Source: Flavobacterium solisilvae (GTDB lineage Bacteria > Bacteroidota > Bacteroidia > Flavobacteriales > Flavobacteriaceae). Taken from it: a stretch of 64,000 nucleotides of DNA. Location: the NCBI RefSeq assembly GCF_012911605.1, contig NZ_JAAMPT010000201.1, forward strand, positions 1-64,000. Direction: 5' to 3'. How positions within the stretch are numbered: position 1 is the stretch's first letter; the number at the start of each line of letters is the position of its first letter. The translations under genes were made by a program, and so were the position numbers. The notes beneath the pieces were generated by a model. That model did not search any database and was not told the DNA's origin. It saw only the letters and a list, made by a program, of their open reading frames with translations. Below, in pieces: positions 1 to 8,058 of this stretch.

Positions 1-330
1 TGCCAATTCGTAAAATTTGTGTCAACATCACAAACTTAACTACTCTTAACTCTCTACATGGTTCAAAAAGAAACGAGCAAAGCGAGTAAATCCGTAAAAT
101 CTGTACAATCCGTGGCAAAAACCAACGAGCAAAGCGAATACATCCATGAAATCAACCAAACCATTTCGTGCCAATTCGTAAAATTTGTTTCAACACCACA
201 AACTTAACTACTCTTAACTCTCTACATGGTACAAAAAGAAACGAGCAAAGCGAGAAAATCCGTAAAATCTGTACAATCAGTGGCAAAAAACAACGAGCAA
301 AGCGAGTAAATAAATAAAATTCGTGTAAAA
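1..330. repeat. 168-bp tandem duplication downstream of upxY
   Basis: Two head-to-tail copies with a period of 168 bp start at 1 and 169 and differ at only a few bases; the first is cut by the window edge or begins there. Each unit contains two copies of the word ACGAGCAAAGCGAG (near 73, 125, 241 and 291) and the words ATCCGTAAAATCTGTACAATC and GTGGCAAAAA in broken form. No ORF of note lies inside. The words resemble dispersed intergenic repeats common in flavobacterial genomes; a weaker relative is the inverted repeat at 48129-48180. Confidence 0.85.
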
Positions 331-335
331 CAACA

Positions 336-797
336 CTACTTCTTCAGGATCACCTTAAATCCTAATTGCTCTAAAATAATCTCCATTTGGTTTTTATCCA
401 CTTTAGAAACTGTGCCTTCCAAACCCGAAAACGGTCCAGTTTCAATAGTATAAACAGAACCTACTTCAATTCCAGTTACTTCAAACGAAGTTACTACCGT
501 ATCATGAAGCCATTTTTGCAAACTCACAATTTCAGCGTTTCGAACAACAGCAGGTTTCCCAAGCCAATACAAATAACGAACCACGCCGCTAACCTGAAAA
601 ACAATATCGCGCTGTGCTTCTTCCACATTCACAAAAACATAGGATGGCAATAATGGAACTTCCACTTTTTTTTTTCGATCCGACCATTGTTTGATTTGAG
701 TAACCAATGGACAATATACTTCTACACCTAATTTTTCAAGTCGTTCCGACACTTTTTTCTCGTGTCTAGGTTCAGTATATAAAGCATACCATGGCAT
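336..797 (-). CDS. UpxY/NusG-like transcription antiterminator
   Basis: This is a NusG-family elongation factor of about 153 residues. The N-terminal NGN domain starts at PWYALYTEPRHEKK and a C-terminal KOW segment lies around GPFSGLEGTVSKVD. In Bacteroidota, specialised NusG paralogues of this size (UpxY) bind RNA polymerase and let it read through long capsule or exopolysaccharide operons. I chose the ATG at 797 over the upstream TTG at 806, because a clear promoter lies just upstream (814-845) and NGN domains usually start close to the conserved W-Y. It reads toward position 1, so any operon it heads lies outside the window; the capsule genes at 5714-13702 are on the same strand but upstream. 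Which operon it controls is inference. Confidence 0.85.
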   Translation of the reverse strand: MPWYALYTEPRHEKKVSERLEKLGVEVYCPLVTQIKQWSDRKKKVEVPLLPSYVFVNVEEAQRDIVFQVSGVVRYLYWLGKPAVVRNAEIVSLQKWLHDTVVTSFEVTGIEVGSVYTIETGPFSGLEGTVSKVDKNQMEIILEQLGFKVILKK

Positions 798-813
798 ATA
801 AAACAATTTGCAC

Positions 814-845
814 CAAAGATAGGAAATTAGCCTTAATCAATTCAA
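814..845 (-). promoter_or_regulatory. Bacteroidota-type promoter of upxY
   Basis: On the minus strand a perfect -7 element TATCTTTG (814-821) is preceded by TTG at 843-845 (21-bp spacer) or at 838-840 (16-bp spacer). This leaves only about 16 bases to the ATG at 797, so the mRNA leader would be very short. The 12-bp minisatellite begins about 14 bp further upstream. Confidence 0.6.
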
Positions 846-858
846 AAACAAATTTCAA

Positions 859-960
859 CTTCAACCACAACTTCAACCACAACTTCAACCACAACTTCAA
901 CCACAACTTCAACCTCAACTTCAACCTCAACCTCAACCTCAACTTCAACCTCAACTTCAA
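859..960. repeat. 12-bp minisatellite, 8.5 units
   Basis: Four perfect copies of CTTCAACCACAA (859-906) are followed by four copies of CTTCAACCTCAA (one with CCT for CTT) and a half unit. The tract continues as degenerate CTTCAA/CTTGAA words to about 990. Long open frames through it on both strands are by-products of the 12-base period and not genes. It sits directly upstream of the upxY promoter. Confidence 0.9.
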
Positions 961-1007
961 AATTCAATTTCAACCTCAAACTTGAAACCTGAAACTCCCC
1001 ACAAACT

Positions 1008-1046
1008 TGTCATTCTGAACGCAGCGCAGCGAAGTGAAGAATCTCA
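1008..1046. repeat. GTCATTCTGAA...GAATCT dispersed repeat
   Basis: The segment opens with TTGTCATTCTGAACGCAGCG and closes with GTGAAGAATCTCAAAAC. The same opening (TTGTCATTC) and closing (GAATCTCAAAAC) words bound the right arm of the perfect hairpin at 49588-49640, so the two belong to one repeat family. Such elements are common in intergenic DNA of Bacteroidota. Confidence 0.6.
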
Positions 1047-1109
1047 AAACCTTCAACCCGAAGCACGAAAACCTCAATTTTGAAACCTGAAACCCTTTGC
1101 TCAACTTAG

Positions 1110-1345
1110 TGCTAAAACTTCGTGAAACATTGTGCTACCAAAATCTCCAAACTTGAAACCTTCAACCCGAAACCCGAAACCCGAAACCTTCAACCCGAAA
1201 CCCAGCGCAACTTTGTGAAAAAACTTCGTGAAACATTGTGCTACCAAAATCTCCAAACTTGAAACCTTCAACCCGAAACCCGAAACCCGAAACTTGAAAC
1301 CCAGCGCAACTTTGTGAAAAAACTTCGTGAAACATAGTGCTACAA
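1110..1345. repeat. Tandem repeats of about 100 bp
   Basis: The block AACTTCGTGAAACATTGTGC starts at 1116, 1222 and 1321 (last copy with one change), giving periods of 106 and 99 bp. Between the blocks are variable numbers of the 7-mer AACCCGA / AAACCCG and the words CTCCAAACTTGAAACC. Two overlapping open frames of 65 and 90 codons on the minus strand simply repeat the same peptide and have no recognisable start or signal; I treat the tract as non-coding. With the minisatellite it fills the 628 bases between upxY and the next gene. Confidence 0.85.
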
Positions 1346-1348
1346 AAA

Positions 1349-1380
1349 AACTCCGACAAAGTATAAACTTCATCGGAGTT
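1349..1380 (-). terminator. Terminator of the T9SS adhesin gene
   Basis: AACTCCGA pairs with TCGGAGTT across a 16-base loop and is followed on the minus strand by a run of seven T. It lies about 55 bases after the stop codon at 1435. Confidence 0.75.
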
Positions 1381-1434
1381 AATTTAAACAGTAATAGCTT
1401 TTCACTAATTACTTCTCACTCTTCACTTAAAAAA

Positions 1435-4400
1435 TTATCGTTTCACTACACGAACTACTTTCGTCTGCTCGCCTTGTGTTACAATTACATTATAAACACC
1501 ACTTGGATAATCGGAACCAATCGTTGCGGTTTCTAAATCGCCTGCAGTTGTGTTTTTGCTATCTACCATTCTTCCCAACATATCAAATACTTTTACATCT
1601 ATTGACGCTGTTTTGTCCGTTGACGTAACATCCAATTGGAATGCATTGCTGTATGGGTTTGGATACGCCTTTACTGCAAATGGTACTTGTGCAATTCTTG
1701 CTACTGGTGCAACTGGTGCTGTTCCTGGTGTGGTAAACGTACACGATGTACTCGTTCCGCTTTCTACTCCATTTCTAAATGCTTTTACAGTAACATTATA
1801 AGTCGTTCCAGCAATCCATCCTGGTAAATCACTTAATCGTAAATAATTAACTTGTTTTGTTATATTCTCTGGAAAACCTGATACACTATACTCATAATCT
1901 GTAGCTCCAAAAACTGTTGGTGTATACAAAATAGTTGATGACGAAGTCATTACTGTTGCACAATTTGCCAAAGCTTGTGCTGGTGTTGGCATTGCTGGTG
2001 TACTTACTGTACATATCGAACTCCATTCTCCCACTTTACCATTTCGAATTGCTCGCATTCTTACCTGATATTCTCTGCTGTAATTCCAAACATCTGGTAA
2101 TCCTGTCGTTAATCTAAAATTAGTAGTCAAACTAGAAATAGTTCCAATATATACACCTTCACTACTACTAATCTGAAACTCATAACTAGTAGCTCCATAT
2201 ACTGACGGTGAATAAACCGGTGACGAAGCAGCTGTTAATAAAGTAGCACAATTCGTTAAACTTTGAGTAGCTACAGGAACCGACGGAGTAGTTAGAGTAC
2301 AAGGGATACCATATCCCTCATCACCTGAAGGAAATACTTCTCCAAACTGACGAGTTCTTACCTCAACAGTATAAGTCGTATCATAATTCCAGGTCGGAAA
2401 ATGATCCGTCAATCTAAAATAATTTGTCGAACTCTCAAATTCATAATTCTCCGAACCCAAACTAACTCTAAACTGATACGCTACCGCACCAGGAACCGAT
2501 GGAGAATAAACTGGTGTCGTTGCTGCAGTTAATATTGTAGTACAATTTATTAAACTTTGACCCAAAACAGGAACGGGTGGTGTAGTTATTCTACATGCAG
2601 AACTTTCACCCTGTTGCTCTCCATCAATCACTAATGAAACATAAACATCATAAGTAACTCCATACAAATGAGCCCATGAACCTAGTTGTAATAACGTAAA
2701 ATATGGTGTAGAATTCGTTACAAATCCTGAAAGACTTCCTCCAACCTGAGAAATTCTAAATCGATATTGAACTGTATGCCCTTCAACGCTTACCGCATTG
2801 CAACTAATTGGTGCATTTCTGTAATTTAAAATACTTCCACAAGATGGTGATGTAATCGACACTGGTAATACCGGACAACCTGTATAAATGGTTCCTCCAT
2901 TACAATCTTCAATGATATTATTATAGCAAATTGCTGGCGCACCTGGATATACATTTTGATTGAAATCATCACAGTCATCAGCATTACTTACATAGGCAAT
3001 CTCTGCTGTAGAAGGATTTTCACATGCTAAAACTGCTTCGCCCGATCCAAAACCATCGCCATCGGCATCTAAATACCAAAGTTGAGGGGTAATTACCGTG
3101 TTTACAATAGAATTACTGGTCGCTGTAGTACTTGATAAATAAGTTCCACCAGTAACAGTAATTTCAACTGTTACAGCTTGACCATTAGTCAAACTTGTAG
3201 TCGTATAGGTTGACGAAGCACCCGATTGCACACTACTTCCAGCCACTTTAAAATCATAATTCACAGTTCCACCTCCAACTTGATTGGCTGTAGCTGTAAA
3301 AGTAACACTTGTTCCTGCACAAAAAGAATTATCTACATCATTACTAACTAATGAAACAGTTGGAGCATCAAACACAGTCAATACACCAGTTGAAGCATTA
3401 AAAGAAGCGGTTTGACCAAAACCTAAACCCGAAGTAGAAAGTGTAGCACTACTACTCAATGCTCCAGGTAAAACAGTATAAGTTCCTCTTGTTGGCACCG
3501 AGCTAAAGGCTACAGCAATGCCAGATGTAGTAATAGTTGCAGCATAACCTGATTTTTGAACAATCAAAGTTCCACCAGTAACTACTGTTGCTCCTGTATA
3601 GGTATTGTTTCCTGTAAAGGTAGCGGTACCATTCCCTACTTTTGTAACGGTTCCACTTCCGTTTATAACACCAGAAAAAGTTACATTTCCACCAGCATTA
3701 ACTACTTCTATATTCAAAGGTTGATTTGAGTTTCTAACAATATTACCCGAGAACGTATTAGTACCCGAAGCATTTAAACCGCCAATGTATCTAGTATTTG
3801 CATTACCTGGATTAACATTGATAGTTCTAGTAAAATTAGTTCCTCCATCACTTTTAGATAAGAAAAACTTAGTAAAATTACCTAACTGTCCACCATTACC
3901 TAAATAAATGGCACTTCCTGAAGCAATATCACCTCCGTTTTCAATCCACAATTCTCCTTCATCAATTTCGGTATTACCAGTATAAGTATTCAAAGCACTT
4001 AACTTAGCAATACTGTATTGCTTAATTCGTAAAGCACCACTTCCCGATATAACATTTAAAAAACGGATTACCTTACCATTATCACCATAAACATCTATTG
4101 AATTAGAATTATTATCAATGAAATCAAAATCTAAATCTCCATCAACAGGATTAAGCTCAGCCCCAGCATTTAATGTTATTGGAGCATTAAAGACATGTCT
4201 TGTTCCTGAATTATTTTCAATTTTTGGTACTCCATTGTTAGCATTTAAAAACAATCTATAATTAGAATCTGCATTCAAAATTCTTTGACTAGACGCATTT
4301 GATGTGAAAAACAGTCTTCTAACATTAAAATCCCTAGTATTCAACTTCATGGTATTAATACCATTGCCACTAAAATACACATCATGACTATCAAAGCAAT

Positions 4401-4542
4401 CTGGAGCTTGGCGAAATCCACCCCAACTGTTTGTTTTAAAACCATTGACCATCACCTGATGGTTCGCAAGTACTTCCCGACAACCAACTTCCATCACTCG
4501 GTCCATCTGCCCTCCAATAGACTGTCGTTTGCGAATAACCAC
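1435..4542 (-). CDS. T9SS-secreted beta-helix/adhesin protein (main frame of a frameshifted gene)
   Basis: This frame of about 1035 codons encodes a surface protein without its own signal peptide; its first codon is an implausible GTG. In order it shows a beta-helical part with an autotransporter-type strand repeat (NTYTGATVVTGGTLIV, near residue 310), an Ig/PKD-like segment (about 390-480), a MopE-type Cys/Asp motif (DADGDGFG...DCDD, about 490-545), four tandem repeats of about 95 residues each with two conserved Cys and ending in TTP, and a type A T9SS sorting domain (AYPNPYSNAF to VVRVVKR, last 80 residues). The true start, with a signal peptide, lies in the next frame at 4585 and meets this frame at a T-run at 4438-4441. 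The product may be lost, may be made by +1 slippage, or the shift may be a sequencing error. It is probably an exported adhesin or sensor; ligand unknown. Confidence 0.85.
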   Translation of the reverse strand: MVIRKRQSIGGQMDRVMEVGCREVLANHQVMVNGFKTNSWGGFRQAPDCFDSHDVYFSGNGINTMKLNTRDFNVRRLFFTSNASSQRILNADSNYRLFLNANNGVPKIENNSGTRHVFNAPITLNAGAELNPVDGDLDFDFIDNNSNSIDVYGDNGKVIRFLNVISGSGALRIKQYSIAKLSALNTYTGNTEIDEGELWIENGGDIASGSAIYLGNGGQLGNFTKFFLSKSDGGTNFTRTINVNPGNANTRYIGGLNASGTNTFSGNIVRNSNQPLNIEVVNAGGNVTFSGVINGSGTVTKVGNGTATFTGNNTYTGATVVTGGTLIVQKSGYAATITTSGIAVAFSSVPTRGTYTVLPGALSSSATLSTSGLGFGQTASFNASTGVLTVFDAPTVSLVSNDVDNSFCAGTSVTFTATANQVGGGTVNYDFKVAGSSVQSGASSTYTTTSLTNGQAVTVEITVTGGTYLSSTTATSNSIVNTVITPQLWYLDADGDGFGSGEAVLACENPSTAEIAYVSNADDCDDFNQNVYPGAPAICYNNIIEDCNGGTIYTGCPVLPVSITSPSCGSILNYRNAPISCNAVSVEGHTVQYRFRISQVGGSLSGFVTNSTPYFTLLQLGSWAHLYGVTYDVYVSLVIDGEQQGESSACRITTPPVPVLGQSLINCTTILTAATTPVYSPSVPGAVAYQFRVSLGSENYEFESSTNYFRLTDHFPTWNYDTTYTVEVRTRQFGEVFPSGDEGYGIPCTLTTPSVPVATQSLTNCATLLTAASSPVYSPSVYGATSYEFQISSSEGVYIGTISSLTTNFRLTTGLPDVWNYSREYQVRMRAIRNGKVGEWSSICTVSTPAMPTPAQALANCATVMTSSSTILYTPTVFGATDYEYSVSGFPENITKQVNYLRLSDLPGWIAGTTYNVTVKAFRNGVESGTSTSCTFTTPGTAPVAPVARIAQVPFAVKAYPNPYSNAFQLDVTSTDKTASIDVKVFDMLGRMVDSKNTTAGDLETATIGSDYPSGVYNVIVTQGEQTKVVRVVKR

Positions 4543-4585
4543 AAAAAGACGAGACTAAAACTAAAAAAAGTAAAATTCTTTTCAT
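4436..4585 (-). pseudogene. Detached signal-peptide start of the T9SS gene (frameshift)
   Basis: An ATG at 4585 opens a 49-codon frame that begins MKRILLFLVLVSSF and has a signal peptidase site near GYSQ-TTV, then VYWRADGPSDGSW and ends at TAA (4436-4438). Reading TGG TTT TAA with one T skipped gives TGG TTT AAA and joins W-F directly to KTNSWGGFR of the long downstream frame. The two pieces therefore form one gene, 1435-4585, with one extra T in the run complementary to 4438-4441. The context UUU UAA A would also allow a P-site tRNA-Phe to slip +1. Confidence 0.85.
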
Positions 4586-4954
4586 AAATTTATTGTTTAA
4601 TTTATTTAAATAAAATACTCACATTTAACATTAAAAAGTATCATTTTTTTTAAGGTTAAAAAAGCGAATAATGCATAAAAATAAACAATATTTTAACAAT
4701 TATATAATAGACTTTAAAAACTAGTCTTCGAAAACGTTTTCGTGTTGATAAATAACGTAAGTAAGAAACTTTTGAGCTCATTTACACTTCGTAGTAGAAT
4801 ACACTAAATTTCAATGAAACAAAAGAAGAAAATAGTCAAAAAACCAAACTTTATATTTTGTATTTTTACAAGAATTCATCTTTATACATTCATTCGATAG
4901 TGCTTTTTAAATAATAATATGAACTCAAATATATAAAATCCTTACCCTAAAAAT
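4586..4954. other. Divergent AT-rich intergenic region
   Basis: These 369 bases separate the T9SS gene (minus) from the unknown gene at 4955 (plus). I see no ORF, no strong hairpin and no exact TAnnTTTG promoter; TTTATATTTTG at 4850-4860 is a near match for the plus-strand gene. Promoters for both genes are expected here. Confidence 0.4.
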
Positions 4955-5710
4955 ATGGCAAAAGTAATCGCTCCGTTTAAAATAGTAGGCACACTAGACG
5001 ACCTCAACTTCTACATCGATGAGAACAACACCAACCGGGTTCGAACAAAAGGAAAAACAGGTGTGAGTAGCGAAGAGTTCTTATCAAATCCTATTTTTAC
5101 TAAGGTTAAAAACCACGGAAAAGAATTTGGCAAAGCCGTAAAAAAAGCTCAAAGTTTTAGAGCCATAGCACATTATTTTTACAACAAAGCAAAAGACGGA
5201 AGCTTTGCGGGTAGAGCAAACAAACTACTACTCGAAATCATCAAAGAAGACACCATAAATCCAGAAGGCGAAAGAACATTCGAAAACGGCATGCTGCAAC
5301 CCGAAACTAAAACCTATTTTTTAAATTTTGAAGGAAACAAACTCCGTCCGTTGAATGAAGTCTTAAAAGCCAACTGGCATTGGGATGAAAACGAAGCAAC
5401 TTTTCGTTTTGAACAACTAATTCCCTCTAAACATATCGATTGGCCAGAAACCGCCGAACAAGCTCACCTAGCAATTGCTTTGGCTAATTGGAATTATCTC
5501 GAAAACACATTTACAACGGAATACAGTGAAGAAATTATACTAAAAAAGGATGATACAACCGTTGAAAATGGCATTTTAAAAACAAAAACACCAAAAGACA
5601 ATCAGCTACACATCCTTTTTTTATATATCGGGTTTTCAAAAAACAACCGACGAAAATCAATCGAACTAAAACGAAGTTACAATACAGTAACCATCATTTG
5701 GACAAAATAA
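4955..5710 (+). CDS. Conserved hypothetical protein, 251 aa
   Basis: I do not recognise a named family. The protein opens MAKVIAPFKIVGTLDDLNFY, with basic and Gly-rich stretches (VRTKGKTG) near residues 28-36. It has no signal peptide or membrane segment, so it is probably cytoplasmic. The C-terminal half is rich in beta-type and aromatic residues (ANWHWDENE, IALANWNYLE). It stands alone: the T9SS gene is divergent on one side and the sugar operon ends four bases away on the other, converging. Function unknown. Confidence 0.7.
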   Translation: MAKVIAPFKIVGTLDDLNFYIDENNTNRVRTKGKTGVSSEEFLSNPIFTKVKNHGKEFGKAVKKAQSFRAIAHYFYNKAKDGSFAGRANKLLLEIIKEDTINPEGERTFENGMLQPETKTYFLNFEGNKLRPLNEVLKANWHWDENEATFRFEQLIPSKHIDWPETAEQAHLAIALANWNYLENTFTTEYSEEIILKKDDTTVENGILKTKTPKDNQLHILFLYIGFSKNNRRKSIELKRSYNTVTIIWTK

Positions 5711-5713
5711 CTT

Positions 5714-6772
5714 CTACGAATACTGCTTTTCGTAATAGTGTTGATAATCACCCGAAGTGACGTTTTTCAACCAAGTTTCGTTGGCAAGATACCAATCAAT
5801 CGTTTGCGCTAAACCTTCTTCAAAAGTAACAGAAGGTTTCCATCCTAATTCACGATTTATTTTACTTGCATCGATGGCATAACGCAAATCGTGTCCTGGT
5901 CTATCTTTTACATAGGTAATCAATTGTTCTGATTCACCAATTATTCTTCCAAGTTTTTCATCCATTTTTTGGCAAAGCAATTTGACCAAATCAATATTTT
6001 GCCATTCGTTGAAACCACCAATATTATAGGTTTCGTGATTTTTCCCTTCATGGAAAACCAAATCAATAGCAACAGCGTGATCTTTTACAAACAACCAATC
6101 ACGAGTATATTTTCCATCGCCATAAACTGGCAAAGGTTTTTTCTCAATAATATTATTTATAAATAATGGAATTAATTTTTCTGGAAAGTGGTTTGGTCCA
6201 TAATTATTAGAACAATTAGTGATAACATAAGGCAAACCATAAGTTTCTCCATAAGCACGAACAAAATGATCAGAACTCGCTTTTGATGCCGAATAAGGAG
6301 AATTGGGATCATATGGTGTAGTTTCGGTAAATAAACCGGTGGAGCCAAGCGAACCATAAACCTCATCGGTAGAAACATGATAAAAACGTTTCCCTTCGTA
6401 ATTAGTTGCCCAAATAGATTTTGCGGCATTCAACAAATTCATCGTCCCGATAACATTGGTTTTCACAAATGCCAATGGATCAGTTATCGAACGATCAACA
6501 TGTGATTCTGCGGCTAGGTGAATTACACCATCAAACTGATGCTTTTGGAACAAATCATTGATAAAATCGGCATCCGTAATATCGCCTTTTACAAATTGAT
6601 AATTTTCATTATTTTCAATGTCAGCAATATTTTCAAGATTTCCTGCATAGGTCAAAGCATCAAGATTGAAAATTTGATAATTTGGATATTTGTTCACAAA
6701 CAATCGAACAACATGCGAACCAATAAATCCTGCACCGCCAGTAATTACTATTTTTTTATTATAATCTGCCAT
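5714..6772 (-). CDS. rfbB: dTDP-glucose 4,6-dehydratase
   Basis: This short-chain dehydrogenase/reductase converts dTDP-glucose to dTDP-4-keto-6-deoxyglucose, the branch point to dTDP-rhamnose and related deoxysugars. It has the NAD-binding GGAGFIGS motif near the N-terminus, the RmlB signature STDEVYG with the Asp-Glu pair near residue 138, and the catalytic YxxxK (YSASK, near 162-166). The length of about 352 residues is normal. I took the second in-frame ATG (6772); a start at 6778 is also possible. It overlaps the preceding dehydrogenase gene by about 14 bases, which indicates translational coupling. The partner genes rmlA, rmlC and rmlD are not in the window. It is the last gene of the operon and converges on the gene at 4955. 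Confidence 0.93.
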   Translation of the reverse strand: MADYNKKIVITGGAGFIGSHVVRLFVNKYPNYQIFNLDALTYAGNLENIADIENNENYQFVKGDITDADFINDLFQKHQFDGVIHLAAESHVDRSITDPLAFVKTNVIGTMNLLNAAKSIWATNYEGKRFYHVSTDEVYGSLGSTGLFTETTPYDPNSPYSASKASSDHFVRAYGETYGLPYVITNCSNNYGPNHFPEKLIPLFINNIIEKKPLPVYGDGKYTRDWLFVKDHAVAIDLVFHEGKNHETYNIGGFNEWQNIDLVKLLCQKMDEKLGRIIGESEQLITYVKDRPGHDLRYAIDASKINRELGWKPSVTFEEGLAQTIDWYLANETWLKNVTSGDYQHYYEKQYS

Positions 6773-8036
6773 CTGCAACTCCGTTTAATATTCCTTTTAC
6801 GTCAAATAAAACTCCATTCTCTTTCTTCATTTTAGAAAAATCGATAGTTGTAAATTCTTTATGTGCAACACCTAAAACTAATGCATCAAATGTTTCAGAA
6901 GGCAATTCATTGGTAGTAATTAAATTGTATTCATGTTTTACCTCTTCTGGTTTTGCCCATGGATCAAAAATAGTTACTTGAATACCATAATCAGTCAATG
7001 CCTGAACTACATCTACAATTTTAGTGTTTCTAACATCGGGACAATTTTCTTTAAAAGTGATTCCAAGCATTAACAAATTAGCTCCGTTGATAGCAATTCC
7101 TTTTTTAATCATTAGTTTAACCACTTGCGAAGCAACATATTCACCCATACTGTCGTTCAAACGTCTTCCAGCCAAAATGATTTCAGGATGATATCCTTTT
7201 TCTTGAGCTTTTTGCGCTAGATAATAGGGATCAACACCGATGCAATGTCCGCCAACCAATCCTGGTTTAAACGGCAAAAAGTTCCATTTGGTTCCTGCTG
7301 CTTCAAGAACAGCATGGGTATCTATTTCTAATAAATTGAAAATTTTTGCCAATTCATTTACAAACGCAATATTGATATCACGCTGTGAATTTTCAATCAC
7401 TTTGGCAGCTTCGGCTACTTTAATCGTAGGTGCTAAATGTGTTCCAGCTGTAATAACTGTTTTATATAATTCGTTTACTTTTTGTCCAATTTCTGGTGTG
7501 GAACCCGAAGTTACTTTTAGAATTTTTTCAACGGTATGTTCTTTATCACCCGGATTAATTCGCTCTGGAGAATAGCCTGCAAAAAAGTCAACATTGAATT
7601 TTAATCCGCTGACTTTTTCCAAAACAGGAATACATTCTTCCTCAGTAACACCAGGATAAACGGTAGATTCATAAATAACAATATCGCCTTTTTTCAATAC
7701 CTTTCCAACCGTTTCACTCGATTTGTACAACGGAGTTAAATCTGGTCGATTGTTTTTATCAACTGGCGTTGGAACAGTAACAATATAATAATTACAATCG
7801 GCTATATCATTAATATTTGAAGAGCAAAACAAACCTTTATCAACGGGAATTGAAGAAGTCAAAACTGCTTTTAGAATATCTTCTTCCACTTCCAATGTGG
7901 CATCTTGCCCCGAATTAAGTTCGGCTATTCTACTTTGATTGATGTCAAATCCTATTACTGGATATTTGGTAGCAAAAAGTCGTGCCAATGGCAATCCAAC
8001 ATAACCCAATCCAATAATTGCTATTTTAATGTTCAT
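6759..8036 (-). CDS. UDP-N-acetyl-hexosamine 6-dehydrogenase (WbpA/TviB-type)
   Basis: This nucleotide-sugar dehydrogenase oxidises the C6 hydroxyl of a UDP-HexNAc to a uronic acid with two NAD+. The Rossmann motif IGLGYVGLPLARLFA lies at the N-terminus and the catalytic Cys is in GGHCIGVDPYYLA, followed by the C-terminal UDP-binding domain (GITFKENCPDVRNTKI). The latter motif and GHCIGVDPYYL are typical of the TviB/WbpA branch, which acts on UDP-GalNAc or UDP-GlcNAc, and not of UDP-glucose dehydrogenases. The start is the ATG at 8036; the longer frame to 8084 lacks family support and would overlap ugd. With the epimerase upstream it probably yields UDP-GalNAcA. Substrate choice is inference. 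Confidence 0.88.
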   Translation of the reverse strand: MNIKIAIIGLGYVGLPLARLFATKYPVIGFDINQSRIAELNSGQDATLEVEEDILKAVLTSSIPVDKGLFCSSNINDIADCNYYIVTVPTPVDKNNRPDLTPLYKSSETVGKVLKKGDIVIYESTVYPGVTEEECIPVLEKVSGLKFNVDFFAGYSPERINPGDKEHTVEKILKVTSGSTPEIGQKVNELYKTVITAGTHLAPTIKVAEAAKVIENSQRDINIAFVNELAKIFNLLEIDTHAVLEAAGTKWNFLPFKPGLVGGHCIGVDPYYLAQKAQEKGYHPEIILAGRRLNDSMGEYVASQVVKLMIKKGIAINGANLLMLGITFKENCPDVRNTKIVDVVQALTDYGIQVTIFDPWAKPEEVKHEYNLITTNELPSETFDALVLGVAHKEFTTIDFSKMKKENGVLFDVKGILNGVADGRL

Positions 8037-8058
8037 GTGAAATTTTAATTTTAATCTG

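Noticed and set aside
772..985. ORFs of 60-64 codons (Asn-Phe and Leu-Lys repeats) through the minisatellite
   Set aside because: A 12-base period keeps several frames open on both strands; they overlap the start and promoter of upxY and have no protein-like composition.
1..1345. Possible CRISPR array
   Set aside because: Repeat units are 168, 12 or about 100 bp without equal unique spacers, and no cas genes are present.
1101..1373. Minus-strand ORFs of 65 and 90 codons with repeated peptides
   Set aside because: They are open only because the DNA is a tandem repeat; two frames read the same repeat, there is no plausible start or promoter, and a terminator lies within.
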